Origin: Natronobacterium haloterrestre
Lineage (GTDB): Archaea; Halobacteriota; Halobacteria; Halobacteriales; Natrialbaceae
Assembly (NCBI RefSeq): GCF_900112205.1
Contig: NZ_FOKW01000010.1
Coordinates: 62,001-126,000 of the forward strand
Length of the DNA stretch: 64,000 nucleotides
Reading direction: 5' to 3'
Shown here: positions 17,667 through 26,709 of the stretch, in pieces
How the letters are laid out: every line of letters begins with the position of its first letter
Numbering within the stretch: the stretch's first letter is position 1
Translations under genes and position numbers: made by a program
The notes under the pieces: model-generated
Seen by the model: only the letters and a program-made list of their open reading frames with translations
The model's database searches: none
What the model was told of the DNA's origin: nothing

Positions 17667-17990
17667 TCATTCCGCCATGCACTCGTCCCACCGACACTCT
17701 TCGACGGGCATCGTCAACTCGAACACCGTCCGCGATCGCCCACCCGGAGCCTCCACGACCACTGCGACGTCGTCCCCCGGGGACGCAGATCGAACGCTGA
17801 CACTATTCGCATTCCCATCGTCCGTGATCGGGAATTCAACCTCGCCGGTCCCGTCGCCCGTCGCCCAGATCACCTCCTTTTCGCCGTTCACGAGCACACT
17901 CCCGTCAAGAACCGTCACCGTTGTGAACTGACGAACTGTACGAAAGGGAGTCAACTCCTCGAGAACCGGGACGTCGGATCGACCGGTCAC
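17667..17990 (-). CDS. Hypothetical protein or gene fragment, 107 aa
   Basis: The frame is open from GTG 17990. Its central part has a beta-rich, acidic haloarchaeal look (VTVLDGSVLVNGEKEVIW, ATGDGTGEVEFPITDD, SPGDDVAVVVEAPGG) and ends in VEECRWDECMAE. The first 20 residues are less convincing and no ATG exists before the last residues, so the real start may be the internal GTG (VTVLDG) or the gene may have lost its 5' end. The style recalls secreted or pilin-like beta domains, but no family was recognised. It neighbours the gene-poor stretch. Confidence 0.45.
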   Translation of the reverse strand: MTGRSDVPVLEELTPFRTVRQFTTVTVLDGSVLVNGEKEVIWATGDGTGEVEFPITDDGNANSVSVRSASPGDDVAVVVEAPGGRSRTVFELTMPVEECRWDECMAE

Positions 17991-18113
17991 ACGACGTGAA
18001 CACGGAGAACTCCCGAGGGCGGAGTCCAGCCGCCTTCGACCGTCCGCAGATTGGAGTTACGGGGCCGGGACCCCATCGGAATCGATTTCCACGTTGCTCG
18101 CATGAGGTCGACC

Positions 18114-18971
18114 ATGACGGAACTCGCCGAACGCGAGTGGCGACTGATACGGGACGACCCTCGAGACGGGGCCACCCAGATGGCGCTCGAGGAGATCGCC
18201 GCCGAGCGCGCCCTCGAGGACGACGTCCGGACGGTCCGGGTCTACTCCTGGGAGCCGAGTACGCTCTCGCTCGGCTACCGCCAGGACGCCGCCTCGATCG
18301 ACTGGGAGTACTGCGAGCGCGAGGGGATCGACGTCACCCGGCGACAGACCGGCGGCGGCGGCATCTACCACGACCGGTACGCCGACATCTCCTATACGAT
18401 CGTCGCGCCCGCGGACGAGGTGCCCGGCGACCTGATGGACTGTTACGCGCTGTTTTGCGAACCGATCCTCGAGGCGTTCGACCGGATGGGCGTCGATGCG
18501 GACTTCGCGGGGGCCGAACAGGAGTCGATCTACTATCCGTCGTGCTATCTGCGGGACATCAACCCGGCTCACGACGTCGTCGCGCCGGCAAGCGCGGAAG
18601 GCGAGACGGGCGAGGCGGGCAAGATCAGCGGCAATGCCCAGTACCGCCAGCGCGACGTCGTCATCCAGCACGGATCGTTGAGCTACGACCTCGAGCCCGA
18701 ACGCCACGTCGGCGTCTTCGACCCCGAAGACGCGATCGAGCCGGAGACCTTCCTCGACCGCGTCACGAGCATCAGCGAGCAGGCCGGGATCGACCGGGAG
18801 GAGGCGGTCGAGGTCCTCGGGGACGCGCTGGCCGACTGGTGTAACGCCCACGAGGGCGAGTGGCGCGCGGACGAACTCGAGCGAGCGGCCGACCTCGCGG
18901 CGCGCAAGTACGGGAGCGACGCGTGGGTTCGTGACCGCGAGGCCCTCGAGGCGGACGGCGGGGAACGGTAG
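18114..18971 (+). CDS. Lipoate/biotin-protein ligase family (LplA type)
   Basis: 285-residue ligase of the BPL/LPL superfamily that would attach lipoate (or a related cofactor) to a lysine of E2 or GcvH proteins. The substrate motif RRQTGGGGIYHD is at 76-87, and GKISGNAQYRQRD carries the family lysine near residue 165. A helical extension of about 60 residues follows the catalytic domain. The ATG at 18114 (MTELAEREW) is preferred over the frame's earlier start. No 2-oxo-acid dehydrogenase genes are adjacent. LplA versus octanoyltransferase activity cannot be separated here. Confidence 0.85.
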   Translation: MTELAEREWRLIRDDPRDGATQMALEEIAAERALEDDVRTVRVYSWEPSTLSLGYRQDAASIDWEYCEREGIDVTRRQTGGGGIYHDRYADISYTIVAPADEVPGDLMDCYALFCEPILEAFDRMGVDADFAGAEQESIYYPSCYLRDINPAHDVVAPASAEGETGEAGKISGNAQYRQRDVVIQHGSLSYDLEPERHVGVFDPEDAIEPETFLDRVTSISEQAGIDREEAVEVLGDALADWCNAHEGEWRADELERAADLAARKYGSDAWVRDREALEADGGER

Positions 18972-18988
18972 CGTCCCCGCAGCCAGCG

Positions 18989-20149
18989 TTAGAGCGTCGG
19001 CTCGCGAACGCCGATGCGCTCGAGTTCGAACGGCTTCGCCGCGAGCGTGACGTCGATCTCCTCCCGGTCTCCGTCCCGGAGCACCTCGAGCCCCACGGTG
19101 TCGTCGGGGCGGGTCTCGTGAAAGAGGACGTTCCGGAGGTCGTCGAGGTCGCTCACGTCGACATCGTCGACGCCCACGACGGCGTCTCCGCCGATCGGAA
19201 CGCCGGTCTCGCGGTCTATCGCGGTGCTGCCCTGCAGGTGCTCGTCGGCGGGGAACCCGTCGACGGTCCGTTCGACGTAGACGCCGTCGGCCCGTTCGTC
19301 GAAGCCGTTGAGCCGCGAGACGGTCGGCGAGAGCGTGATTCCCTGGATGCCGAGATAGGGATACCTGAAGGCGCCGAACTCCTCGATCTCGGGGACGATC
19401 CGTTCGATCATCGACGCGGCGACGGCGAAGTTGACGCTTTCGGCGAGCAACGGGGGCGTGCCCGCGAAGTTGACGCCGACGACGTCGCCAGCGCAGTCGA
19501 CGAGCGGCCCGCCGCTGTTGCCCGGGTTGATCGCCGCGTCGGTCTGGATCGTGCTGGGGACGGTGTAGGCGAACTGTTCGAACTGGACCGTCGTCGACCG
19601 GCCGACGCCGCTTACGGTCCCAGTCGTGATGGTTTCCTCGAGGCCGAGCGGCGCGCCGAAGGCGGCCACTCGATCGCCCGGATCCGGCGGCTCCTCGGCG
19701 AGCGATAGCGCCTCGACGTTTTCCGGGACGTCCTCGACTCGGAGGATGGCGAGATCGCTGAACGGGTCGAAGCCGAGCGGCGCGTCGACGGCGCGCCAGT
19801 CGCCGCCGCTGAACCGGACGTCGGCGCCGACCCCAAGGAAGACGACGTGCCAGTTGGTCAGGACGGTAGCGCCGCCGTTCTCGCGGTCGTACACCCAGCC
19901 GGATCCCTGGACGATTTCGGCCTCCTCTCGGTCGAAGACCCGAACCGTGACGACCGAGTCGATGACGTCCTCGAAGACCCGCCCGTAGTCGCAGCCAGCA
20001 GCGGATCCGTCGTCCTCGTCCGACTGCTCCTGGATTCCTGTCTCTCGATTCCCGCCGACGACCCCGGAATCCGACCCGACCGCGACGAGGCCCGCCAGCC
20101 CCTCGAGGGCGGTCCGTCTGGTGATCGTACTCGCCGGTGTTCCCGACAT
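18989..20149 (-). CDS. HtrA/DegP-like exported serine protease with PDZ domain
   Basis: 386 residues. The N-terminus carries twin arginines before a hydrophobic stretch (TITRRTALEGLAGLVAVG), a likely Tat signal. The chymotrypsin-fold protease domain has catalytic His 101 (TNWHVV), Asp 132 (FSDLAIL) and Ser 212 (NPGNSGGPL). One PDZ domain follows (about 275-380) with YLGIQGI and GDAVVGVDDVDVSDLDDL. Expected to act outside the membrane in protein quality control. Acidic linker after the signal. Convergent with the LplA-type gene, 17 bases between stops. Confidence 0.93.
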   Translation of the reverse strand: MSGTPASTITRRTALEGLAGLVAVGSDSGVVGGNRETGIQEQSDEDDGSAAGCDYGRVFEDVIDSVVTVRVFDREEAEIVQGSGWVYDRENGGATVLTNWHVVFLGVGADVRFSGGDWRAVDAPLGFDPFSDLAILRVEDVPENVEALSLAEEPPDPGDRVAAFGAPLGLEETITTGTVSGVGRSTTVQFEQFAYTVPSTIQTDAAINPGNSGGPLVDCAGDVVGVNFAGTPPLLAESVNFAVAASMIERIVPEIEEFGAFRYPYLGIQGITLSPTVSRLNGFDERADGVYVERTVDGFPADEHLQGSTAIDRETGVPIGGDAVVGVDDVDVSDLDDLRNVLFHETRPDDTVGLEVLRDGDREEIDVTLAAKPFELERIGVREPTL

Positions 20150-20318
20150 ACGTTACCACACCTCGATCGAACTACGGACGAGAGGTTGTTAAAATCGGAG
20201 GGCGACTCGCGCGGGTCGGCATGGACGGGCCGAAGGCGGGCGGGCGTGTACGGGCGTTCGAGGGGAGCGATCCGCCGGCTTCGAAGTACCTTTCATCGCT
20301 CGGTACTGATACCGGGCC

Positions 20319-21191
20319 ATGAAAGTCGGAGCACACGTCTCGATCTCCGGGTCGCGCGTCTCTTCGGACGACGAAACGCCGCCGTACGACGACATCCGCA
20401 ACGCGGTCCACCGCCAGCGGGCCTTCGGCGGCAACTGCGGACAGATCTTTACCACCTCGCCGCAGGTCTGGGCACAGCCCGATATCGGCGAGGAGGCCGC
20501 CGACGGGTTCCGCGAGGAGAGCGACGAGTTGCTCGAGGGGCCGTGGGTGATCCACTCCTCGTACCTGGTCAACCTCTGTACGCCGAAGGAGGATCTCCGC
20601 CGGAAGTCGAAAGAGAGCATGCAGGCGGAACTCGACGCCGCCGACAAACTCGGTATCCCCTACGTGAACGTCCACCTGGGCGCACACACGGGCGCGGGCG
20701 TCGAGGGCGGACTCGACAACGCCGCGGGCGTCATCGACGACCTCGACGTGCCGGAGGGCGTCCAGATCCTCATCGAGTCCGACGCCGGGAGCGGCACGAA
20801 ACTCGGCGGCGAGTTCGAACACCTCGCGGGGATCATCGACCGTACCGAGACCGACATCGGGATCTGTATCGACACGGCCCACACGCTCGTCGCGGGTAAC
20901 GACCTGACGACGCCCGAGGCAGTCGACGAGACCGTCGGGCGGTTCGACGACGAGGTCGGACTGGAGTACCTCGAGTACATCCACCTCAACGACTCGAAAC
21001 ACGACGTCGGCACGCACAAGGACGAACACGCCCACATCGGCGAGGGCTACATCGGCGAGGACGGCATGCGGGCGATCGTCAACCACCCCGACCTTCGTGA
21101 CCTCCCGTTCGCGCTCGAGACGCCGACCGAGGACGGCCGCGGCTTCGCCTGGAACATCGAGAAGGTCAAAGAACTGCGCGACGACGCCTGA
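20319..21191 (+). CDS. nfo: Deoxyribonuclease IV (endonuclease IV, AP endonuclease)
   Basis: 290-residue TIM-barrel metalloenzyme that cleaves 5' to abasic sites in base excision repair. Start [12 protein letters not shown] is typical. Metal-ligand motifs are visible: [19 protein letters not shown] (Glu), [31 protein letters not shown] (in parts) and the final ALETPTEDG. An insert with [11 protein letters not shown] near residue 15 is a haloarchaeal feature. Monocistronic by spacing. Confidence 0.95.
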   Translation: MKVGAHVSISGSRVSSDDETPPYDDIRNAVHRQRAFGGNCGQIFTTSPQVWAQPDIGEEAADGFREESDELLEGPWVIHSSYLVNLCTPKEDLRRKSKESMQAELDAADKLGIPYVNVHLGAHTGAGVEGGLDNAAGVIDDLDVPEGVQILIESDAGSGTKLGGEFEHLAGIIDRTETDIGICIDTAHTLVAGNDLTTPEAVDETVGRFDDEVGLEYLEYIHLNDSKHDVGTHKDEHAHIGEGYIGEDGMRAIVNHPDLRDLPFALETPTEDGRGFAWNIEKVKELRDDA

Positions 21192-21206
21192 TCGACTCGG
21201 CGGACA

Positions 21207-21947
21207 CTAGACCGGTCGAGCGCGGACACAGAGGGTATCGGGCCGGGTCATCGCCTGCTCGTACCGGTCCGGCTGGTGGGCTTCGTACTCCTCCTGCGGT
21301 CGTGCCTCCCGGAACTCGGAGACGGCGAACCCGCTTTCGGCGAGGGCGTTGACGACCTCTCCCACGGGGCGGTAGTAGGACTCGATGCGGGCGTCGGTCG
21401 ATCCCCACTCGACGACGTACCCCTCCGTTTCGTAGTAACTCTCGAGGTCCGCCCGGTGGTTCAGGTAGCGCCGGAGCGGATGGACGGTGCTGAATACCAG
21501 TATTCCGTCGGGCCGCAGCACCCGTTCAAATTCCGAGAAGACCGGCCGCCACTCCTCGACGTGATCGAGGACGAGGTTGCTGAAGACGAGGTCGACGCTC
21601 CCGTCTGCCGCGAACTCGAGTCGCTCCGTCAGGTCTCCCCGATGGAACGTCACCTCGTCTCCACAGCGTTCCCGGGCGGCCTCGAGGGCCTCGGTGCTCG
21701 CGTCGACCCCGACGACCGACGCGCCGCGTTCGGCGAACCACGCCGCGTAGTGGCCGACGCCACAGCCCGCGTCGAGGACCGTTCGACCGTCGACGTCCGG
21801 CAGCAGCGGTCGGACGGCGGGCCAGACGTAGTGTCGCTGGTAGTGGCTGTCCGCCCACGGACTCTCCCACTGCTCGAGTCCGTCGGCGTTGGCCGCGAGT
21901 TGCTCGTATCCCGCCTCCGTGATCCTGCCGTCCGCGTCGTCGGTCAT
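21207..21947 (-). CDS. Class I SAM-dependent methyltransferase
   Basis: 246 residues from ATG 21947 (MTDDADGRITEAGYEQL). Motif I VLDAGCGVGHYAAWF and post-I VVGVDAST are clear, with DLVFSNLVLDHVEEW as motif IV and LRPDGILVFSTVHP as motif V. The type is Methyltransf_11/ubiquinone-methyltransferase-like. The C-end DTLCVRARPV resembles small-molecule methyltransferases. Substrate unknown. Convergent with nfo. The frame runs far upstream but that part is a shadow of the divergent gene region. Confidence 0.88.
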   Translation of the reverse strand: MTDDADGRITEAGYEQLAANADGLEQWESPWADSHYQRHYVWPAVRPLLPDVDGRTVLDAGCGVGHYAAWFAERGASVVGVDASTEALEAARERCGDEVTFHRGDLTERLEFAADGSVDLVFSNLVLDHVEEWRPVFSEFERVLRPDGILVFSTVHPLRRYLNHRADLESYYETEGYVVEWGSTDARIESYYRPVGEVVNALAESGFAVSEFREARPQEEYEAHQPDRYEQAMTRPDTLCVRARPV

Positions 21948-22045
21948 TCCGAGCGAACTACGTCGTCGCAACGACGGATCGACCCATATAGTTTCTGTGT
22001 AGGGCTGGAGTTCCGGCTGTTCGCGGCGCGGCGACACGTCGCGTT

Positions 22046-22069
22046 CGTGCTCGTGCTCGTGCTCGTGCT
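22046..22069. repeat. Hexanucleotide tandem repeat (CGTGCT)x4
   Basis: Four perfect copies of CGTGCT in the gap between the two divergent methyltransferase genes. Likely slippage-prone. It sits about 100 bases from either start, so length changes could alter promoter spacing, though no effect is known. Confidence 0.7.
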
Positions 22070-22147
22070 CGCACTCGAGGGCCGCGACGACCGGCACGAA
22101 GGCGAAGAACCGACCCGTTTTTACTCGAGACCGTCCAACGACACCGT

Positions 22148-22948
22148 GTGCGCGAGTTCTCGGAAGACTACCTCCGGCGGACCCGCCGGGGGATGTGGGA
22201 CGACTCCCGCGAGGCCCTCGAGTCGCTCGAACTCGAGTCCCGCGACCGGATCCTCGACGTCGGCTGTGGCACCGGCGAGTTGAGCCGCGTGCTCGACGCC
22301 GAGTGCCCGGGCGACGCCGAGGTGATCGGTTGTGACGCCGATCCGGCCCTGCTCGAGGTCGCCGGCGAGCGGGTTCCCGCCGTCGCCGGCGACGCCTACC
22401 AGTTGCCGTTCCCCGACGACGCCTTCGACCTGGTGGTCTGTCAGGCACTGTTGATCAACCTGCCCGAGCCCGCGGCGGCGATCACGGAGTTTTCGCGGGT
22501 CTCCGCGGACCTCGTCGCGGCCGTCGAACCCGACAACGCCGCCGTCTCGATCGACTCGAGCGTCGACGCCGAGGGCGCCCTCGAGCGGCGGGCCCGTCGG
22601 GCCTACCTGGACGGCGTCGAGACCGACGTCACGCTCGGGGCCGACGCCCGCGACGCCTTCGAGGCCGCCGGACTCGAGGTCCTCGAGACCCGTCGCTACG
22701 ACCACGTTCGGCGGGTTGAACCGCCATACGACGAGGGGGCGGTCGTCGCCGCGCGGCGGAAGGCGACGGGAGCCGGGTTGGCCGACGACCGGAAGACGAT
22801 GCTCTCCGGGGGACTGACCGAACGCGAGTACGACCAACTCCGGAGCGAGTGGCGCCGGATGGGCCGAAACGTCGTCGCCCAGATGGAGGCCCGCGAGTAC
22901 GAACGCGAGGAGACCGTTCCGTTCTTCGTCACCGTCGGCCGCATCTAG
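22148..22948 (+). CDS. Class I SAM-dependent methyltransferase (second)
   Basis: 266 residues from GTG 22148 (MREFSEDYLRRTRRGMW). Motif I ILDVGCGTGELSRVL, motif IV DLVVCQALLINL and the following VEPDNAAVSIDSS are seen. The C-terminal third (RRKATGAGLADDRKTML, LTEREYDQLRSEWR) is characteristic of haloarchaeal proteins of this group. The substrate is not predictable. No earlier in-frame ATG fits. Its stop overlaps that of the convergent small membrane protein gene by four bases. Confidence 0.86.
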   Translation: MREFSEDYLRRTRRGMWDDSREALESLELESRDRILDVGCGTGELSRVLDAECPGDAEVIGCDADPALLEVAGERVPAVAGDAYQLPFPDDAFDLVVCQALLINLPEPAAAITEFSRVSADLVAAVEPDNAAVSIDSSVDAEGALERRARRAYLDGVETDVTLGADARDAFEAAGLEVLETRRYDHVRRVEPPYDEGAVVAARRKATGAGLADDRKTMLSGGLTEREYDQLRSEWRRMGRNVVAQMEAREYEREETVPFFVTVGRI

Positions 22949-23214
22949 TCCGCCGAGCCGCTTCGGCCGGGTTCATCGTCGTCGCCGTTATCGGTATCGT
23001 CGCCGCTACCATCCTCCGCGTCCTTCCCGAGCAGGGAGACGTAGATCCCGATCAGGCCGGCGGTGACGACGATCAGGCCCGTCACGAGATCCAGGGAGCC
23101 GGCGAGTGCGAGCGCCGATCCGGTCATCACCAGCGCGACGTTCGCGAGCAGCGCGATCCGGGGCGAACGGAGTCGCTCGAGGATGGCCGCAGTGGATATC
23201 GTCAGCAGTGGCAT
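22945..23214 (-). CDS. Small membrane protein, 89 aa
   Basis: Two hydrophobic segments (ALLANVALVMTGSALALAG and VTGLIVVTAGLIGIYVSLLG) are followed by a very acidic cytosolic or external tail (EDGSGDDTDNGDDDEPGRS). The ATG at 23214 (MPLLTISTAAIL) is chosen; nine more codons are open upstream. Haloarchaeal, function unknown. Confidence 0.68.
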   Translation of the reverse strand: MPLLTISTAAILERLRSPRIALLANVALVMTGSALALAGSLDLVTGLIVVTAGLIGIYVSLLGKDAEDGSGDDTDNGDDDEPGRSGSAD

Positions 23215-23299
23215 ACCGACACGCATCGACGGCGGGACCAAAGTTCTTCGTATCCGTCGGCACGGGAGTCGCGAGCCACCTCCCGTTCGAACGGCCGAT

Positions 23300-23947
23300 C
23301 TAGTCCGAGTCGGCCAGCAGCGTGTTTTCGATCAGCGTCGACGCGCCGCGGCGAAACCGTTCCGAGGCGGCGTTCGACGAGATCCCCAGTTCTTCGCCGA
23401 GTTCCGCGAGCGTACACGCACGCGGAACGTCCAGATAGCCGGTCTCGACGGCTGCCTCGAGCAGTTCGCGCTGGCGCTCCGTCGTGCCGTACTCGGAGCG
23501 AGTGGTCCCCTCGCGTCGCTCGTACAGTCGCTCGAGTTCGATCTCGATGTCCCGTCGCGCACAGAACGTCCGGAACTCCTCGAGCGCGTCGTACTCCGGG
23601 AAAGAGACCCGGAAACTCCATCCGTCCCGGTTTGCGGTCACCCGTTCCAGGACGATCCCCCGATCGACGACGATCGGGTAGACGCTCGAGCGGTGACCCG
23701 ATTCCGTTAGCTCGATCCGGTAGAGACGCCGCCGGTCCAGCGACGTCATCCGGGACGTCCCCGTCACGGTCGGATCGTTCTCGAGCCGCGTCTCGAGTGA
23801 TTCGAAGTCGTCCGTCTCGATCCAGACGAGCATCTGGTGGGAGCCGTCCTCCGTGAGATCGGACTGGACCCACTCGAGGTCGGCCGGCGACTCTGCTAGC
23901 GTCTCCTGCAGGATCGGATAATCGATCACGAAGGTGGCGAGCAACAC
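23300..23947 (-). CDS. HTH_10 (bacterio-opsin activator-like) transcription regulator
   Basis: 215 residues from GTG 23947. The N-terminal 150 residues form a sensor-like alpha/beta region common to haloarchaeal Bat-type regulators. The C-terminal HTH_10 domain is clear: TTERQRELLEAAVETGYLDVPR and CTLAELGEELGISSNAASERFRRG, then a last helix with LIENTL. Such proteins are presumed one-component regulators of the archaeal promoter. Targets unknown. The AT-rich element at 24013-24020 may serve this gene and the divergent one. Confidence 0.9.
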   Translation of the reverse strand: MLLATFVIDYPILQETLAESPADLEWVQSDLTEDGSHQMLVWIETDDFESLETRLENDPTVTGTSRMTSLDRRRLYRIELTESGHRSSVYPIVVDRGIVLERVTANRDGWSFRVSFPEYDALEEFRTFCARRDIEIELERLYERREGTTRSEYGTTERQRELLEAAVETGYLDVPRACTLAELGEELGISSNAASERFRRGASTLIENTLLADSD

Positions 23948-24012
23948 GGTAACTCCCTGTCGGCAGTACGACAGGTGAACCTACGCATCTTGTGGCCGCA
24001 GTCGCCGAGGGG

Positions 24013-24020
24013 ATATAAAT
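24013..24020 (+). promoter_or_regulatory. TATA element in the 23.95-24.07 kb divergent promoter
   Basis: ATATAAAT lies 52-59 bases before the winged-helix gene at 24072 and about 66 bases from the HTH_10 start on the other strand. Read in either direction it is TATA-like, so it may drive one or both genes. Confidence 0.45.
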
Positions 24021-24071
24021 GCGTGAATATCGAGGCCGTCGTGCTATTCGTTTGACTCTTCACCATTCGAT

Positions 24072-24518
24072 ATGGGGTATCCAAACGATACGGGTGGGTC
24101 GGACACGATCGGTCGACGGCTGGACTTGCTCGCGGATCGTCGCCGACGGGAGCTCTGCCGGTACCTGCACACGACCGACCGATCGGAGTTTACCCCCTCT
24201 GAACTGGCCGAGCAGCTCGCGCCGGAGGAGGACGTGGGGAGCGGTGGGGTCGAAGGGAACGAGCGGAACGAACGGAACGAACGGAACGGAGGGGAGCCAC
24301 ACCCGGACGGCATCGCGACCCTCGAGCGGAACCTGCGACACGTTCACCTGCCGAAATTCGACGACGCAGGCGTCATCGAATACGACCCTAGGGCGGGACG
24401 ACTCGTCACGAACGACCGCCGGGTCGCATCCCTGTTCGACGTCCTCGAGACCGTGACCGAACGCGTCGAGGACGCGGCTTCCGACGCCGGATCCGACGCC
24501 GGGACCGCGGCCGAGTGA
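24072..24518 (+). CDS. Haloarchaeal winged-helix protein (DUF7344-like)
   Basis: 148 residues. RRLDLLADRRRRELCRYLHTTDRSEFTPSELAEQL and, later, LERNLRHVHLPKFDDAGVIEYDPRAGRLV (each seen in parts) give the typical haloarchaeal wHTH, in which a helix pair precedes a wing ending at D-x-R-x-x-x-V. Between the halves is a low-complexity insert with three ERN units from a 10-base-periodic repeat. Presumed DNA-binding regulator; neighbouring HTH_10 gene is divergent. Confidence 0.78.
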   Translation: MGYPNDTGGSDTIGRRLDLLADRRRRELCRYLHTTDRSEFTPSELAEQLAPEEDVGSGGVEGNERNERNERNGGEPHPDGIATLERNLRHVHLPKFDDAGVIEYDPRAGRLVTNDRRVASLFDVLETVTERVEDAASDAGSDAGTAAE

Positions 24519-24526
24519 GGGCGCGA

Positions 24527-25228
24527 CTACACTACGTCGCCCCGCACCGTCACGCCCTCCTGATTCTCGCGCCAGGCGTGGAGTTCCTGGGCCGCTTCGG
24601 TCGCCTCGTCTTCCTCCATACCGAGCATCTCGAGGGCCGCGGACAGCGTCGGGAGCGCGAGTTCGCTCTCCCGGAGTTTGCGGAACGCCTCGTCGCTGCG
24701 GACGCCGTCGGCCCAGAGACAGACGCCGCGGGGATCGAGCAGTTGGGTGTAGTCGTCCCGCAGTTGTGCACCGCGCAGGCGCTGGGTGACGTTGTCCTCG
24801 AAGGAGGCGTTGCAGACCTCGAGGTGGATCGGGTCGGACTCGTCGTCCTCGAGCAGGTGGGCGGCCAGGCACCGCTCGGGGGCGGCGTGGCCGGCCGCGT
24901 TGGCCCGGAGGTACTCGGGGTACTCCTCGGCCCAGTCGGCCCGGACGGACTTGCCGACGCCCTCGATTCCGTGGGAGGTTCGGAAGCGTGTTTCGGGGTC
25001 TTCTTCGTCGCCGTCTGCCCCCGCGGTTCCCGCCGGTCCCGGGCTGTCGTCCCGCATCAGGATGTCCTTGGTCAGGTAGACGTCCAGTCGCTCTACCGGA
25101 TCGAGCCCCAGCGCGACGTCCCCGAAGGCCCACACCTCCCGGACCGGAACCGGCATACGGTCGCGTTCGACGGTGTCGACCAGCTCCTCGAGCCGGTCGA
25201 CCGCCTCTGCGCGGTCGAATCCATTCAT
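24527..25228 (-). CDS. Conserved haloarchaeal protein (DUF7095-like)
   Basis: 233 residues from ATG 25228 (MNGFDRAEAVDRLEELVDTVERDRMPVP). A segment VREVWAFGDVALGLDPVERLDVYLTKD resembles the start of a nucleotidyltransferase-like fold. The middle has a conserved block with HAAPERCLAAHLLEDD and VCNASFEDNVTQRLRGAQLRDDY. The C-end is helical. I remember this as a widespread haloarchaeal family without known function. The start upstream (25300) would add residues unlike the family. Confidence 0.72.
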   Translation of the reverse strand: MNGFDRAEAVDRLEELVDTVERDRMPVPVREVWAFGDVALGLDPVERLDVYLTKDILMRDDSPGPAGTAGADGDEEDPETRFRTSHGIEGVGKSVRADWAEEYPEYLRANAAGHAAPERCLAAHLLEDDESDPIHLEVCNASFEDNVTQRLRGAQLRDDYTQLLDPRGVCLWADGVRSDEAFRKLRESELALPTLSAALEMLGMEEDEATEAAQELHAWRENQEGVTVRGDVV

Positions 25229-25320
25229 TGCCGGGAGTGGGGTCTCGAGGCGCAAAACGGTTTCTTCGTTCGGAACTCGCCGACTCGTGGGCGGCGTCAC
25301 TCGGCGAGCGGGGCAACGGC

Positions 25321-25794
25321 TCAGACCGCTTTCTCCCGATCCGTCGTCACGTAAACGGTCTTTCGCACCGTCGCGTGGACCGTCCCCTCGTCGTCGACGA
25401 GGTCGACGGTGAAGTGGCGGTCGATCGCGTCGGTCCCGTCGGCCGCCAGTTCCGCCCGGATCGCGTCGATCTCCTCGTCGGTGAGCCGGAAGGTCGCGTA
25501 CAGCGTGTCCCTGCCGGGCTTCTTGAACCGGATCTCGGCCTCCTTGTCCCAGACGACGTAACCGTCGCCGAGCGTCTTCAGCACCATCATCATGTAGAAG
25601 GGGTCGACCGCGGCGTACATGCTGCCGCCGAAGGTCGTCCCCACGTAGTTCCGCGTCCGCCAGGAGTGAGGGAGTTCGATCCGAATCTCCTGCCAGTCGG
25701 GCGCGATGTACGTGACGCGGCCTCCGGTCCCCCGGTAGGCGGGAAAGAGGTTGAATCCGAGCCGATAGAGCCGCGAACGCAGCGCATCGAGCAT
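25321..25794 (-). CDS. DUF4442 hotdog-fold protein, thioesterase-like
   Basis: 157 residues. DUF4442 marks: RLGFNLFPAYRGTGGRVTYI, LPHSWRTRNYVGTTFGGSMYAAVDPFYMMM (in parts), and WDKEAEIRFKKPGRDTLYATF. This is a PaaI-type hotdog fold, expected to bind acyl-CoA-like esters, but true catalytic activity of DUF4442 is not established. Clean start at 25794. Confidence 0.84.
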   Translation of the reverse strand: MLDALRSRLYRLGFNLFPAYRGTGGRVTYIAPDWQEIRIELPHSWRTRNYVGTTFGGSMYAAVDPFYMMMVLKTLGDGYVVWDKEAEIRFKKPGRDTLYATFRLTDEEIDAIRAELAADGTDAIDRHFTVDLVDDEGTVHATVRKTVYVTTDREKAV

Positions 25795-25931
25795 GCCCCG
25801 AGTCGCGCTCGGACAGTGAAAACGGTTACCAAACGCCGGGTCCGTGGTCGGTCGTTTGCCGTCCTCGGTCCGGGCGTGTCACTACCTGTCAAGAGAGCAG
25901 GTTTTTGTCGGTTCCCGTCGAACATCGGCGT

Positions 25932-26651
25932 ATGAGACACCGCGTCTTCAACGAGGACGGCGACGAGGAACTCGTCTTCGTCATGGGCTGGGGGAACCGC
26001 TGGACCCACGAGAACGTCGGCTGGCTCATCGACCACCTCACCGACGCCGGCTACCGGGTCCACGCCTTCGAACTCCCGACGAACGTCGCGGACTTCAAGG
26101 CCGACTGGCTCGAGCCGATCGCCGAGTACGTCCTCGATATAGACGAGTACCAGTTGCTCGCCCACAGCGCGGGCGCGCTCGTCGCCCAGGCGCTCGACGG
26201 CGCGGACAACCACGTCTACCTGAGCCCCTGGTGGGGGTACGGCGACGACTACCCCGACCTCCTCCTCGAGGCCGTCTCGCAACTCCCGACGGCGTTCCCG
26301 TTCCTCCCGGTCGCCGAGATGGGGCGGGAGGCACTGGGAAAGCGTGCGACCGACCACCAGCTCTCGACGCTCCCCCGATGGGTCTCCCCCGCGTTCGTCC
26401 GCGAGACTCGCCACGCCCAGGAGGACCTGCTGACGATCGACCACGACGCGGTCGTCTTCTGTTCGCTCCGGGACCCCGTCATCGACCTGGCGCCGATCGG
26501 CGAGCGGGTCCCCGCCGAGCACGTCGTCCTCTACGATGGCGGGCACGAACTGTTCTCCTCGATGACCCGCGAGCGGTACGTCGACCTCCTGCTCGAGGCG
26601 CTCGAGGAGGGCGCGCCGGCCGTCGAGGACCGGCCACGGGTGCCCGCCTGA
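25932..26651 (+). CDS. Alpha/beta hydrolase
   Basis: 239 residues from ATG 25932 (MRHRVFNEDGDEELVFVMGWGNRW). Oxyanion segment MGWGNRW, nucleophile AHSAGALVAQAL (Ser near residue 77), and a late GGHELF with the probable catalytic His. Soluble. The substrate is unknown. Divergent from the DUF4442 gene with about 137 bases between. Confidence 0.82.
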   Translation: MRHRVFNEDGDEELVFVMGWGNRWTHENVGWLIDHLTDAGYRVHAFELPTNVADFKADWLEPIAEYVLDIDEYQLLAHSAGALVAQALDGADNHVYLSPWWGYGDDYPDLLLEAVSQLPTAFPFLPVAEMGREALGKRATDHQLSTLPRWVSPAFVRETRHAQEDLLTIDHDAVVFCSLRDPVIDLAPIGERVPAEHVVLYDGGHELFSSMTRERYVDLLLEALEEGAPAVEDRPRVPA

Positions 26652-26709
26652 TTCCGCCGCTGGAACCCAGACGAAACCGTGATGGGTGCCCGTCGACAAC
26701 GACCCGGTG

